From: Archaeoglobus profundus DSM 5631
Lineage (GTDB): Archaea; Halobacteriota; Archaeoglobi; Archaeoglobales; Archaeoglobaceae
Direction: 5' to 3'
DNA: 64,000 bases
NCBI RefSeq assembly: GCF_000025285.1
Contig: NC_013741.1
Span: 496,001-560,000, forward strand
The stretch's first letter is position 1. Every line of letters starts with the position of its first letter. The position numbers and the translations under genes were made by a program. This document shows positions 53,681-63,900 of this stretch, piece after piece. A model generated the notes under the pieces. The model did no database searches, was not told the origin of the DNA, and was given only the letters and a program-made list of their open reading frames with translations.

Positions 53681-56600
53681 TTAATGTTTTGCTCTCAGTT
53701 TCTCGATTAACTTTCTCTTCTTTTCACAGTCTACGAGAGCATGCTCTAAAACTTCTTCTATACGTGAAACGGGTATTATCTCAATCCTACCCTTGTGCTC
53801 AGCATCTAAAAGGACGTCATCGACGTTGTCTTTCGGAATTATGACCTTCTTCAATCCAGCCTGAATTGCTGCCTCTATCTTCCGCGTAACTCCTCCAACT
53901 GGTAATACATCTCCTCTAACGCTCAAGCTACCAGTCATTGCTACACTCTGATCAACCGGGATGTTTTCAAGAGCAGAAATTACCGCTGTGGCAACGCTTA
54001 TACTTGCTGAATCACCCTCAACACCCTCGTAAGTTCCGACGAACTGTATGTGAATGTCGTAGTTTGAAATGTCTCTACCTGTGTACTTCTTGATTATTGC
54101 CGAAACGTTCATTACGGCCTCCTGTGCAATCTCCTGCAATCTACCGGTAGCAATAACTCTCCCCTCCTCCTTGCTCATCGCTGGAGTAACTTCAGCTATT
54201 ATAGGTAGGACTATTCCAGCAGAATGCCCTATAACAGCCAATCCGTTCACCCTTCCTACCTCGCTGCCTTCAGTTTTAAACAGCTTGTAATCTTTTCTCC
54301 TTTCAATGTATTCGTCAGCGTACTGCTCCTCTATAGTCTTCGCAATCTGCTTGGCTTTAAGAACATGCTCAAGCTTTACAACATCGCTGCCTTCACTCTT
54401 GGCTATGTCTCCAGCAGTTCTAACCAAACCTCCAAGTTCTCTAAGCCTTAAGGTCAGATGTCCTCTCCTTCCCGCTCTCCTTCTAGCTTCTCTGATTATC
54501 TCGGCAACTGCCTCCCTTGTAAAGTGTGGTATCTTACCATCTCTAATCACTTCCTGAGCTACGAACCTTACGAGCTTTCTTCTGTTTTCTGGTGTATCTG
54601 GCATGGCATCGTTCATATATACCTCGTAACCGTAACCCTCAATTCTGCTCCTCAAAGCTGGATGCATTCCCATCAAAGCATCCATGTTTCCTGCAGCAAC
54701 CAAGATGAAGTCACAGGGAACAGGTTCAGTTCTAACCATCGCTCCGCTTGAGCGCTCACTTTGACCGGTTATGGGGAACTTCTTCTCCTGCATAGCAGTT
54801 AAGAGCTTCTGTTGGGATTCGATTGTTAGTGTGTTTATCTCGTCGATGTACAAGACACCTTTATGCGCTCTGTGAATTGCTCCAGCCTCAACTCTCTCGT
54901 GTGCCGGAGTTTCCAAACCACCCGAGTTCTTAACAAGGAGTCCGTTAGCCAATAGGTTGCCAGTTTCCGTCGTTATGTTGTAAGTCTCCTTGACTTTGAG
55001 TGTAACATTAACTTCTCTAAAGTTATTTCTAATGGACTGTATGTAGTTCAAACCAGCTACAAGCTTTTCGGATTTATCGGAGTTATACACTGGTCTGAAA
55101 ATTTCGATAAACTTTTGAACATTTTTCGGTTCGTGACTTATGAGCAACCTAAGTATCACCTTACCTCTTTCTGTTCTCTTTTCGCTAATAGCATTCAACT
55201 TAATACCGAAGAGGCCAAACATCAGTTTGATATCCTCCAGAAATTCTCTTCTGTTCTTTACTAAATCGGGATCGTTCTCGACTGTAACACTTATCGTTAA
55301 TGTTCCCTCTAAGTATCTTTTGTTCCCATAGCTAAACACACTACCATCTGCATCAAATAGTCCCCTCAGAAATTCCACGATAGTCTTTTCGGAAGTCAAG
55401 ACGAATTCGGGTACTCTCAACTTCTGTTCAGTCTTCTTTCCGATTGGAAATCCAAGAGCTACGAAGAATCTTATTATCTTACGATCGGTAGTTCTAAGGA
55501 TGTAGCTGTTACCTATTGAGCTATCGTTCTTTCTTATCTCATATGCGAAGTCTCCAAAGATTTCCCTCAAATCTTCAGCAATTTTCCTAAGAACTTCTGG
55601 CTTTGATGATACTATTGCAAATGTGTTTAGATTTCTATCTATGTTACCATCCCCGAGAGCGTATCCAAAGATCCTTGCGATGATAGGTAATCTCGGATCA
55701 TTCGATTTTAGTGGAACCAATCCAAGATGTTTAAGCTCTTCAACTGTCTTTACACTTATTGGTTTCATTCCAGCATACCACCATCTCAAAGTACTCGCCT
55801 TAAAGTTTAGTAGCTTGGATGCCCTCTTGTATCCTACGTTTGGATTCCTTGCCCTGAACTTCAGCCACTCTTGGTATCTCCTAAACTTCTCAAGCTCTTT
55901 ACTGCCATACGTCCTTACTATATCCTCCTCTGTCAGAATTGTGTATTTGAAACTGGGAATTCGTTGATCCTTGTAATTTCTGGCCTCGATCAGCCCTTTA
56001 TCCGTGTAAACCTTATGCTCGGGTGTCAGAATTACAAGTTTACCGTTGTGTTTAACGGGTATTACCTTGAATTCACCGATCCTCTTGTTCACACTCAGGA
56101 TTTTTGTTCTCTTTAGCTCACCGTTTTCAAGTGTGGCTGTGTAATAGTTAAAGTCTCTTAAGTCAACTGCTATATACTTCACGCCATCTTCTAAAACTCT
56201 TTCTTCAACTCTATCGCTGTGCTTTTCGATGATATAGTTGACAAAGTCTCCTATTTTAACGACCTTCTGATCATTTCCTTCACTTACTATAATCAAATTG
56301 TTTTTATCAAATGACTGGAATGGATCGTGCCTAACGTCTCCAAACAAAGCTCCTGCATGTGCTCCAGTTGCATCCTCAAATGGGGCGGTCTCTTTGTCCG
56401 CGTTGTCAACCAACAGCTTAGGTATGTTCTTTTCCTCTCTCGGCATTACGTATCGAGAGAACATCAGGAGCAGGATCGCAGCAATCACACCCCATATGAA
56501 ATCCTGAGGTCTGACAAGTATGACGTATCCGAGGAGCATGAAAATTAGCATAAACAGTAGCATGTTCCTTGCCTGAGCTTTCTTCATAGCCTCTTCCTTG

Positions 56601-56932
56601 TACCTTTCAACGATTTTCCTTCCTTCTCCTGCTGGGACAGTTCTTATTAAGGGCTGATTTGGATCCTTTGGATTGGGAAATACCAAGATGTCTTCAAGCT
56701 CTTCCTTCGGCAAGAGTTCAGCCATAGCTTTCGCGAGCATGGACTTGCCAGTTCCGGGAGAGCCTATGAGCATTACATGCCTCTTTTGGACAGCAGCCTT
56801 CTTGATAGCTTCAACCGCATGATCCTGCCCAATAACTTGATCGATTAACCTCTTAGGTACCTCTATATCCGCGGTGGTGTTGAACTTCAACCCTCCGACG
56901 AGTTCGTCAATCTCCTTTTCGCTGAGTTCCAC
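53681..56932 (-). CDS. lonB: membrane-bound ATP-dependent protease LonB containing an intein
   Basis: A 1083-codon gene. Removing the intein (residues 207-669) leaves a 620-residue archaeal LonB: AAA+ Walker A GSPGTGKS (57-64), two membrane helices (about 123-163) within the ATPase, Walker B VLYIDEI, then a C-terminal protease domain with catalytic Ser in GDSASISVA and Lys in GGVTRKIEAA. LonB degrades unfolded proteins at the membrane. The intein splits the conserved HDPFQ-SGG sequence ahead of Walker B, so splicing is required for activity. Confidence 0.93.
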   Translation of the reverse strand: MELSEKEIDELVGGLKFNTTADIEVPKRLIDQVIGQDHAVEAIKKAAVQKRHVMLIGSPGTGKSMLAKAMAELLPKEELEDILVFPNPKDPNQPLIRTVPAGEGRKIVERYKEEAMKKAQARNMLLFMLIFMLLGYVILVRPQDFIWGVIAAILLLMFSRYVMPREEKNIPKLLVDNADKETAPFEDATGAHAGALFGDVRHDPFQSFDKNNLIIVSEGNDQKVVKIGDFVNYIIEKHSDRVEERVLEDGVKYIAVDLRDFNYYTATLENGELKRTKILSVNKRIGEFKVIPVKHNGKLVILTPEHKVYTDKGLIEARNYKDQRIPSFKYTILTEEDIVRTYGSKELEKFRRYQEWLKFRARNPNVGYKRASKLLNFKASTLRWWYAGMKPISVKTVEELKHLGLVPLKSNDPRLPIIARIFGYALGDGNIDRNLNTFAIVSSKPEVLRKIAEDLREIFGDFAYEIRKNDSSIGNSYILRTTDRKIIRFFVALGFPIGKKTEQKLRVPEFVLTSEKTIVEFLRGLFDADGSVFSYGNKRYLEGTLTISVTVENDPDLVKNRREFLEDIKLMFGLFGIKLNAISEKRTERGKVILRLLISHEPKNVQKFIEIFRPVYNSDKSEKLVAGLNYIQSIRNNFREVNVTLKVKETYNITTETGNLLANGLLVKNSGGLETPAHERVEAGAIHRAHKGVLYIDEINTLTIESQQKLLTAMQEKKFPITGQSERSSGAMVRTEPVPCDFILVAAGNMDALMGMHPALRSRIEGYGYEVYMNDAMPDTPENRRKLVRFVAQEVIRDGKIPHFTREAVAEIIREARRRAGRRGHLTLRLRELGGLVRTAGDIAKSEGSDVVKLEHVLKAKQIAKTIEEQYADEYIERRKDYKLFKTEGSEVGRVNGLAVIGHSAGIVLPIIAEVTPAMSKEEGRVIATGRLQEIAQEAVMNVSAIIKKYTGRDISNYDIHIQFVGTYEGVEGDSASISVATAVISALENIPVDQSVAMTGSLSVRGDVLPVGGVTRKIEAAIQAGLKKVIIPKDNVDDVLLDAEHKGRIEIIPVSRIEEVLEHALVDCEKKRKLIEKLRAKH
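54926..56314 (-). mobile_element. LonB intein with LAGLIDADG homing endonuclease
   Basis: A 463-residue in-frame insertion. It begins with Ser (SFDKNNLIIV) after HDPFQ, has a block B LTPEHKVYT (T-x-x-H), and ends TGNLLANGLLVKN before SGGLETP, the resumed extein. The two endonuclease motifs are IFGYALGDGNID (about 215-226 of the intein) and LRGLFDADGSVF (about 316-327). The terminal Asn and +1 Ser are standard, but the penultimate residue is Lys instead of the usual His. The endonuclease looks intact, so the element may still be mobile. Confidence 0.92.
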
Positions 56933-57057
56933 AAACCCTTCAAATATTACCTAACTTAAATACGTTGTGTCAAACAGGTGTTTAAATAAAAATGATCCAA
57001 TTATAAACCAAAAGGTTTAAGGTTGTTAATACATTAAGATATAAATTAGGGATATCC

Positions 57058-58434
57058 ATGATAACGCTCGTAAATCCCCTGTCAAATACTGAGACTATAT
57101 CCAAGATCGATTTCAAAACACCACCAATAGGTTTAGCCTATCTTGCCTCGGTGCTGAGAGAAAACAGTTATAAAGTTAGAATCGTGGATAACGTAGTTGA
57201 AAAGCTGAGTTTGAATGAGTTGGTAAAGAAAATTAAGAACAGCGCTGTTGTGGGAATAACTACAACTACTCCGACATTTAATACTGCCTTAAAATACGCT
57301 AAGAAAATTAAATCTGCACTCGAAAATGTTTTCGTTATCTTGGGAGGAATTCACGTTTCTTTCATGCCCTACTCCGCTCTGAAGCATGAATACGTTGACG
57401 CGGTTTGTATTGGTGAGGGAGAGTACACACTGCTTGAAGCTGTCGAAAGGTTGGACAAGGAAAAAAGTTTGGAGGGAGTTAGGGGTTTAATTTACAAGGA
57501 AAACGGCAGAATAATAGATAACGGTAAGAGGGAGTTCATACAAAATTTGGACGAACTACCTTTCCCGGCCTACGATCTGTTACCACTCGAAAAGTATTCG
57601 GTACTCGGTCAAAAGCTTGAACACTTTCCGATGATGTCCTCGAGGGGTTGTCCGTTCGGATGCAGATACTGCGCATCTTCTCTCTTCATGGGAAGGCGTT
57701 TCAGGGCAAGAAGTGCGGAAAACGTTGTAGATGAAATCGAATGGCTTCAGGATAAATTTGGAGCGAGGTATGTTGGGTTTGGAGACGACACTTTTACTCT
57801 AAACAAGAAGAGGGTCTTAAAGATATGCGAGGAGATTAAGAGAAGGGGTCTCGATGTCGAATGGAGCTGTTCTTCGAGGGTCGATACGATAGATGGTGAA
57901 ACTATTAAAAAGATGAAGAGTGCCGGATGCAACTGCATATATTACGGAGTTGAATCAGCAAATCAGAAGATATTGAACGAGTACTATCGCAAGAGGATTA
58001 GTCTTGAGCAGGTGAAGGATGCGGTAAAGAAGACGAAGGAACATGGTATTCTTACGGTTTGCTCGTTCATTATCGGAGCTCCGATGGAAACAAGGGAAGA
58101 TATGATGAAAACCCTTAAGTTCTCGATAAAGCTAAATCCGGACTACGCCCAGTATTCGATTCTCACACCCTATCCCGGAACAGAGATATACAAGGAGGCT
58201 AAGGAGAAGGGTTGGCTTCTTACAGAAAACTTCGACGAATACACGTGCGGTAAACCAGTCCTGAAAAACTTCTATCTAACTCCTAAAGAAATTTCAAGGT
58301 TCTTGAGATACTGCTACATGCGTTTCTATCTGAGACCAAAATTTATTTGGAAGGAAATTAAAAATAAAAACATAAAAATTGCGTTTGAAATTGTTAAGAG
58401 GTTGCTATTTAGGAGGGGTGGTGAGAATGGGTGA
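57058..58434 (+). CDS. B12-binding-domain radical SAM protein
   Basis: A 458-residue class B radical SAM enzyme. The N-terminal 150 residues have a cobalamin-binding-like Rossmann pattern (GLAYLASVLRENSYKVRIVD; VILGGIHVSF; GEGEYTLLE). The Fe-S motif SRGCPFGCRYCAS (CxxxCxxC) is at about residues 195-207. Such proteins often methylate unreactive carbons in lipids or cofactors. It opens a three-gene rightward unit divergent from lonB, with AGATATAAATTAG as the likely TATA box. Substrate unknown. Confidence 0.85.
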   Translation: MITLVNPLSNTETISKIDFKTPPIGLAYLASVLRENSYKVRIVDNVVEKLSLNELVKKIKNSAVVGITTTTPTFNTALKYAKKIKSALENVFVILGGIHVSFMPYSALKHEYVDAVCIGEGEYTLLEAVERLDKEKSLEGVRGLIYKENGRIIDNGKREFIQNLDELPFPAYDLLPLEKYSVLGQKLEHFPMMSSRGCPFGCRYCASSLFMGRRFRARSAENVVDEIEWLQDKFGARYVGFGDDTFTLNKKRVLKICEEIKRRGLDVEWSCSSRVDTIDGETIKKMKSAGCNCIYYGVESANQKILNEYYRKRISLEQVKDAVKKTKEHGILTVCSFIIGAPMETREDMMKTLKFSIKLNPDYAQYSILTPYPGTEIYKEAKEKGWLLTENFDEYTCGKPVLKNFYLTPKEISRFLRYCYMRFYLRPKFIWKEIKNKNIKIAFEIVKRLLFRRGGENG

Positions 58435-59914
58435 GATAATTTTAACGGCTCCGGCAACCGAAATGAGTAATCATCACGGCAAGGAATTCATGGGATTTGG
58501 GACGTGTTCTCCTCCAACAGTAGTTCCATCTTGGTTCGTAAAAATGTTCTTCTATCCTAAGATAAAGTGTAAGAACGGTGAAGTAACTCAGGCACCTTAC
58601 GGTTTGAGGAAGGTCGAGGCATTGTTATTGAATGAAGGTTTCGACGTAGTAACAGTCCATCCCTACGACATCGAAAAGTATTTGGAAAAAGCGAAGGTTG
58701 TTGGGATTTCTGTAATGGATCCCCTCGGATTCGGTCCCGTTAGCGTTACCTTTTCATCGATACTCGGTGGTGATCCTTCAACCCGTATAGAGTTCGTCAA
58801 CCTGATGAAAACTCTCGAACCTTACAGGGACAGAATAAAGGTTATAATCGGCGGGGCGGGAGCTTGGCAGTTTGAGTGGGACGAGTATTGGAAGAGTAAG
58901 GTGGACTGCATAATAATTGGAGAAGGCGAATATGTAGTTGCGGAGGTATTCAGGAAGGCTTTGAGAGGAGAGGAATTGCCGAAAATTGTAAGGGGTAAGC
59001 CCGCAAGAGTTGAGGACATACCGACGATAAAGAGACCGTCTATAAACGGTTTAATCGAGATTTCGAGGGGTTGCGGAAGGGGTTGCAAGTTCTGCAGTGA
59101 AACCTTAAAGCTTAAGAGGGATATACCTATACAGAAGGTCGTTGAGGAGGCTAAGGTTTGCGTTAGAGAAACTAGGAGTGTAATTTTACATGCTGAAGAC
59201 GTTTTGCTTTACGGATGTAAAGACCCGAAGTTCATACCGAACGAAGAGAAGGTTTTAAAGCTTTTTAAAGCGGTCAGCGAAGTTACGGGTTACATAGGCG
59301 TCAGTCACTGCTCCTTAGCTGCAGTAGTTTCCAAACCATCCATCGTAGAGGGCATAAACGAAATCGTAGGTATGGGAGAAAGGATAAACATGTTCGGAGT
59401 TCAGACCGGTGTGGAGACTGGAAGCACGAGACTTATGGAGAAGTACATGCGCGGGAAGTGCCTACCTTTTCATCCGAGCGAGTGGTGCGATGTGGTCGAG
59501 GAAGCTTTCGCCATAATGCACGAGAACAATTGGGTTCCAGCTGCAACGCTAATAATCGGTTTGCCGGATGAGAGGGAGGAGGATGTCGTAAAAACCATAG
59601 AACTCGTCGAAAGACTTAGAGATTACTGTTCTCTAATAGTTCCCCTAATATTCATACCTATGGAAGTCTGCGCTTTGAGAAAGGAGAGATCGTTTACGAA
59701 GGAAAATCTCAAAGAGTATCATTACGAGCTTATGGCGGTTTGCATGGATCACGACGTTCATTGGGTGGACAAGCTGTTTAAGAAATACTTTGGAGGATAC
59801 AAGAACATTCCGATTAAACTCGGCTACTGGGCTTTTTCGAGGTGGATAAAGAGGAGTTGGGAGAAAAGAAGAAAAGAGCTTAAAGTTGTAGTGAGGAGTT
59901 TAATTGAGAGGTGA
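58427..59914 (+). CDS. radical SAM protein with N-terminal B12-like domain
   Basis: A 495-residue radical SAM protein starting at ATG 58427 (a longer frame lies inside the previous gene). An N-terminal domain with KVVGISVMDPLGFGPV and VIIGGAGAWQF precedes the Fe-S motif SRGCGRGCKFCSE (about 213-225). The C-terminal part is rich in aromatic and basic residues. It overlaps the first radical SAM gene by 8 bases; the two may act in one pathway. The reaction cannot be told from sequence. Confidence 0.8.
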   Translation: MGEIILTAPATEMSNHHGKEFMGFGTCSPPTVVPSWFVKMFFYPKIKCKNGEVTQAPYGLRKVEALLLNEGFDVVTVHPYDIEKYLEKAKVVGISVMDPLGFGPVSVTFSSILGGDPSTRIEFVNLMKTLEPYRDRIKVIIGGAGAWQFEWDEYWKSKVDCIIIGEGEYVVAEVFRKALRGEELPKIVRGKPARVEDIPTIKRPSINGLIEISRGCGRGCKFCSETLKLKRDIPIQKVVEEAKVCVRETRSVILHAEDVLLYGCKDPKFIPNEEKVLKLFKAVSEVTGYIGVSHCSLAAVVSKPSIVEGINEIVGMGERINMFGVQTGVETGSTRLMEKYMRGKCLPFHPSEWCDVVEEAFAIMHENNWVPAATLIIGLPDEREEDVVKTIELVERLRDYCSLIVPLIFIPMEVCALRKERSFTKENLKEYHYELMAVCMDHDVHWVDKLFKKYFGGYKNIPIKLGYWAFSRWIKRSWEKRRKELKVVVRSLIER

Positions 59915-59918
59915 TAGC

Positions 59919-60233
59919 ATGATTGAAAAGGTAGGATACTTTCTTGGAAAGCTTGTGAAGGTCGAAGATGGATTGAGTGGTCTAAAAAAGGGTTTTGAGA
60001 AGTTCTTTAATGAGCTCAAAGAGTTTCAGGATTTCGAATTTTCAGCAAAAATCACCGAAGATAAACTCATCACAAAGAGTAAGTGCCCCATTCACAAGTA
60101 CTTTGGTTTTTACTGTGATAAATTCTGTCTTAGCTTTGTTGAAGGCTTTGCAAGGGCCTATGGAGTTACAAAGGTTAGAAGAGTTGAAAGGCAGCCTAAG
60201 AGCGACTACTGCGTCTTCGAATTCGAGATATGA
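59919..60233 (+). CDS. small cysteine-containing protein, V4R-like
   Basis: A 104-residue protein starting at ATG 59919 after GAGAGGTGATAG. A conserved-looking cluster, KCPIHKYFGFYCDKFCLSFVEGFARAYG, spaces three cysteines in a way reminiscent of the metal- or ligand-binding part of 4-vinyl reductase (V4R) domains. Third gene after the two radical SAM genes, so perhaps a carrier or accessory protein. Its end overlaps the convergent larB gene by 38 bases. Confidence 0.5.
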   Translation: MIEKVGYFLGKLVKVEDGLSGLKKGFEKFFNELKEFQDFEFSAKITEDKLITKSKCPIHKYFGFYCDKFCLSFVEGFARAYGVTKVRRVERQPKSDYCVFEFEI

Positions 60234-60909
60234 GGTAAGCAAAAACTCCAGCGCCAAAGCCGTTGTCTATGTTTACCACGGCAACTCCTGCTGGACAGCT
60301 TAGGAGCATTGAAAATAGCGTTGTAATCCCACCCAAATTTACGCCGTAACCAACAGATGTAGGAACTGCTATAATTGGAACATCTACAAGTCCAGCCAAA
60401 ACTGAAGGAAGAGCGCCCTCCATCCCAGCTATTGCTATTATCGAATCCACATCCTCCTCCTTAACTCTCTTTAAAGGCTCAACCAGTCTGTATATGCATG
60501 CAATTCCGACATCGTAAAACTTCAAAACTTCTAAGCCTAGAAACATGGCTGTAACGCATGCCTCCTCAGCAACAGGCTTATCAGAAGTACCTGCCGTGAA
60601 AACGGCAGTTTTTCCTAACCCTTCAACTTTACCTTCTCTCAAATCTTTGGCTTTTTTACCGATTACTGCAATCTTTCCAATATCGTTGATGTAAACATCA
60701 TCGAAGCACTCTCTCAAAGCTTTGATCTGCTCATAGTTCAGTCTAGTGATTAAAACGGAATCTTTGCACTCTAAAAACGCTTCAACTATCTTAACAAGCT
60801 GCTCTGGAGTCTTGTTTTGAGCAAAAATAGCCTCAGGCTTTCCAGATCTAAATTCTCTGAATACATCTAGTCTTGCGAAGTCGTCAACTTTCTTTATCAT
60901 CCGCGACAC
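60196..60909 (-). CDS. larB: LarB-like pyridinium dicarboxylate (nickel pincer) synthase
   Basis: A 237-residue protein whose second half is AIR carboxylase-like: [47 protein letters not shown], and [18 protein letters not shown]. LarB carboxylates nicotinic acid adenine dinucleotide in the pathway to the nickel-pincer cofactor of lactate racemase-type enzymes. larC, larE and larA are not in the window. It overlaps carB by 26 bases at its start; an internal ATG at 60900 is an alternative. Confidence 0.88.
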   Translation of the reverse strand: MSRMIKKVDDFARLDVFREFRSGKPEAIFAQNKTPEQLVKIVEAFLECKDSVLITRLNYEQIKALRECFDDVYINDIGKIAVIGKKAKDLREGKVEGLGKTAVFTAGTSDKPVAEEACVTAMFLGLEVLKFYDVGIACIYRLVEPLKRVKEEDVDSIIAIAGMEGALPSVLAGLVDVPIIAVPTSVGYGVNLGGITTLFSMLLSCPAGVAVVNIDNGFGAGVFAYLISRIRRRSSRS

Positions 60910-63900
60910 CTATAGTCTCTTCAACTTCCTTGTGATACTCTTGAATGCTCTTTATCGTCATAATACTTCTCTTCTTAACAGCTTCAATACCCTTTACCGC
61001 AGCGATTGCACCTGCAAGGGTTGTTATGTATGGTATGTTGTAGTCCACGGCAGTTCTCCTTATAAGGTAGCCTTCGTCTCTACCCCTCTTTCCTTTGGGT
61101 GTATTTATTATCAGATGGACGTTTCCGTTGATTATCTCATCGAGGATGTTCGGTCTTCCCTCGCTGATCTTATTCACAACCTCCACATCAACTCCGTTCC
61201 TTTTGAGGTATTCAGCCGTTCCTCTCGTTGCGATTATCCTGAACCCCAATTCCTTCAACTTCTTAGCAACCCAAACTATCTTCTCGTTCTTGTCCTTGTC
61301 TTTGACACTTATGAAAGCAGTTCCCTCCAACGGCAGCCTCATTCCAGCACCTAGCTGGGCTTTGTAGTAAGCCAGTCCGAAGTCGTAATCAATTCCCATG
61401 ACTTCTCCAGTGGACTTCATCTCTGGACCAAGAACTGGATCGACTCCAGGCAGTTTCTGGAAGGGGAACACTGCCTCCTTAACAGCTACATGCTTGAGGT
61501 TCAACCTCTCCTTTATTCCAAGCTCCCTCAACTTTTTGCCCATCATCAGCTTTGCAGCGATCTTTGCCAAAGGAAGACCAGTAGCTTTGCTTATGAAGGG
61601 GACAGTTCTACTCGCTCTTGGATTTGCTTCAAGCACGTAAACGACATTGTCCTTTATCGCAAATTGGATATTTATCAGCCCGACAACCTTCAAAGCTAAA
61701 GCTATTTTGCGAGTGTAATCGATTATCGTATCTATGATGTGTTTTGGTAGGGAAATCGGCGGGATAACACAGGCCGAATCACCGCTGTGAACTCCAGCTT
61801 CTTCAATGTGCTCCAAAATTCCACCTATGACAACCTCTTCCCCATCGCATAGAGCATCAACCTCAGCCTCTACTGCATCTTCCAAGAACTTGTCTATTAA
61901 GATCGGCTTTTCAGGTGAAACCTCGACTGCCTCTCTCACATATCTCTCAAGTTCCTCGTCGTCGTAAACGATCTCCATAGCTCTTCCACCTAAAACGTAC
62001 GAAGGTCTTACTAGAACTGGATATCCTATCTTCCTCGCAACCTCCTTAGCCTCTTCAACGCTGTGCGCAATCCCGTGCTCGGGCTGAGGTATACCCAGCT
62101 CCTCCAGAAGCTTTGAAAACCTCTCTCTATCCTCCGCAAAATCTATTGAATCGACTGAAGTCCCCAAAATCTTAGCTCCGGATTCTTCCAAATCTTTGGC
62201 TATGTTCAAGGGCGTTTGTCCTCCGAACTGAACTATCACTCCCTCAGGCTTTTCGTTGTCGTAGATGTTCATGACGTCCTCATGAGTTATGGGCTCGAAG
62301 TACAGTCTGTCAGAGGTGTCGTAGTCTGTTGAAACTGTTTCTGGGTTGCAGTTCACCATGATAGTCTCGTAACCCTCTTCTTTCAAGCTAAAGACCGCAT
62401 GACAGCAACAGTAGTCGAATTCAATACCCTGCCCTATCCTGTTTGGTCCACTACCTAGAATCATAACTTTCTTTCTCGGAGTTGGTGGAGCATCGTTCTC
62501 ATCCTCATAAGTTGAGTAGTAGTAGGGTGTCTTAGCTTCGAACTCTGCGGCACAGGTATCGACCATCTTGAAAACAGCCGAAATTCCCCTCTTCTTTCTA
62601 GCCCTTCTAACAGTCCTTTCGTCCGTCTTGAATATGTAAGCGAGCTGGTAATCCGAGAACCCCAAACGCTTTGCTTCCCTCAAAACCTCGTAGGGAACTT
62701 TCTCGATGTCGTAGTTGGTCTTCTTAGCCCACTCCTTAAGCTTCTCCTCCATTTCAACTATGTTCTTTATCTTTCTTATAAACCACCTGTCTATCTTCGT
62801 TAATTCGTAAATTTCATCGACGGTGAAACCTTTCTTTAAGGCGTAGCGGATGTAGAAAATCCTATCAGCATTCGGTGTTCTCAGCTTTTGAATTATCTCC
62901 TCTCTGCTTGGATCCTTATCTTTTCCATCGCAACCCAATCCGTATCTTCCAATTTCCAAGCTCCTTATAGCCTTCTGTAGTGCCTCTTCGAAAGTTCTGC
63001 CTATAGCCATGACTTCTCCAACACTCTTCATCTGAGTGCCCAATGTGGAATCAGCAGTTGGGAACTTGTCGAATGCAAAGCGTGGAATCTTAACTACGAC
63101 GTAATCTATTGTAGGCTCGAAGCTCGCAGGAGTTTCTTTGGTTATGTCGTTTGGAATTTCATCTAGGGTATAACCAACAGCAAGCTTTGCAGCAATTTTC
63201 GCTATCGGAAATCCAGTTGCTTTCGAAGCTAAAGCGGATGATCTACTAACTCTTGGATTCATCTCGATTGCAACTATTCTTCCATTTTCGGGATGGACTG
63301 CGAACTGTATATTACTACCTCCTGTTTCTACTCCAATTGCTCTGATTATCTTAATCGCAGCATCTCTCAATTGCTGATATTCGACATCACTCAGAGTTTG
63401 AGCTGGAGCAACGGTTATACTGTCACCCGTGTGAATCCCCATAGGATCGAAATTCTCAATTGAGCAGATTATCACAACATTATCGGCCAAATCTCTCATT
63501 ACCTCAAGCTCGTACTCCTTCCAGCCGATTACTCCTTCCTCAATTAGCACCTGATGAATTAATGAAAGTTTCAAACCCTTCTCAACTATCTCTCTAAGCT
63601 CCTTCTTGTTATATGCTATACCTCCACCAGTCCCACCTAAGGTGAAAGCTGGCCTTACGACAACGGGGTAGCCGATCTCTTCAGCTATAGCCAAAGCTTC
63701 ATCAACATCTCTAGCGATATCACTTCTAGGCACATCTAAGCCAATTTTGCGCATGCATTCCTTGAAAAGCTCTCTATCTTCAGCCTTCTTTATAGCATCG
63801 AGCTTAGCACCTATTAGCTCGACTCCGTACTCATCAAGCACACCCATCTCACCCAGTTCAACAGCCAAGTTCAAAGCAGTCTGGCCTCCCAGTGTCGGCA

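Noticed and set aside
61095-61699. Plus-strand frames inside carB
   Set aside because: Antisense to highly conserved carbamoyl-phosphate synthase sequence.
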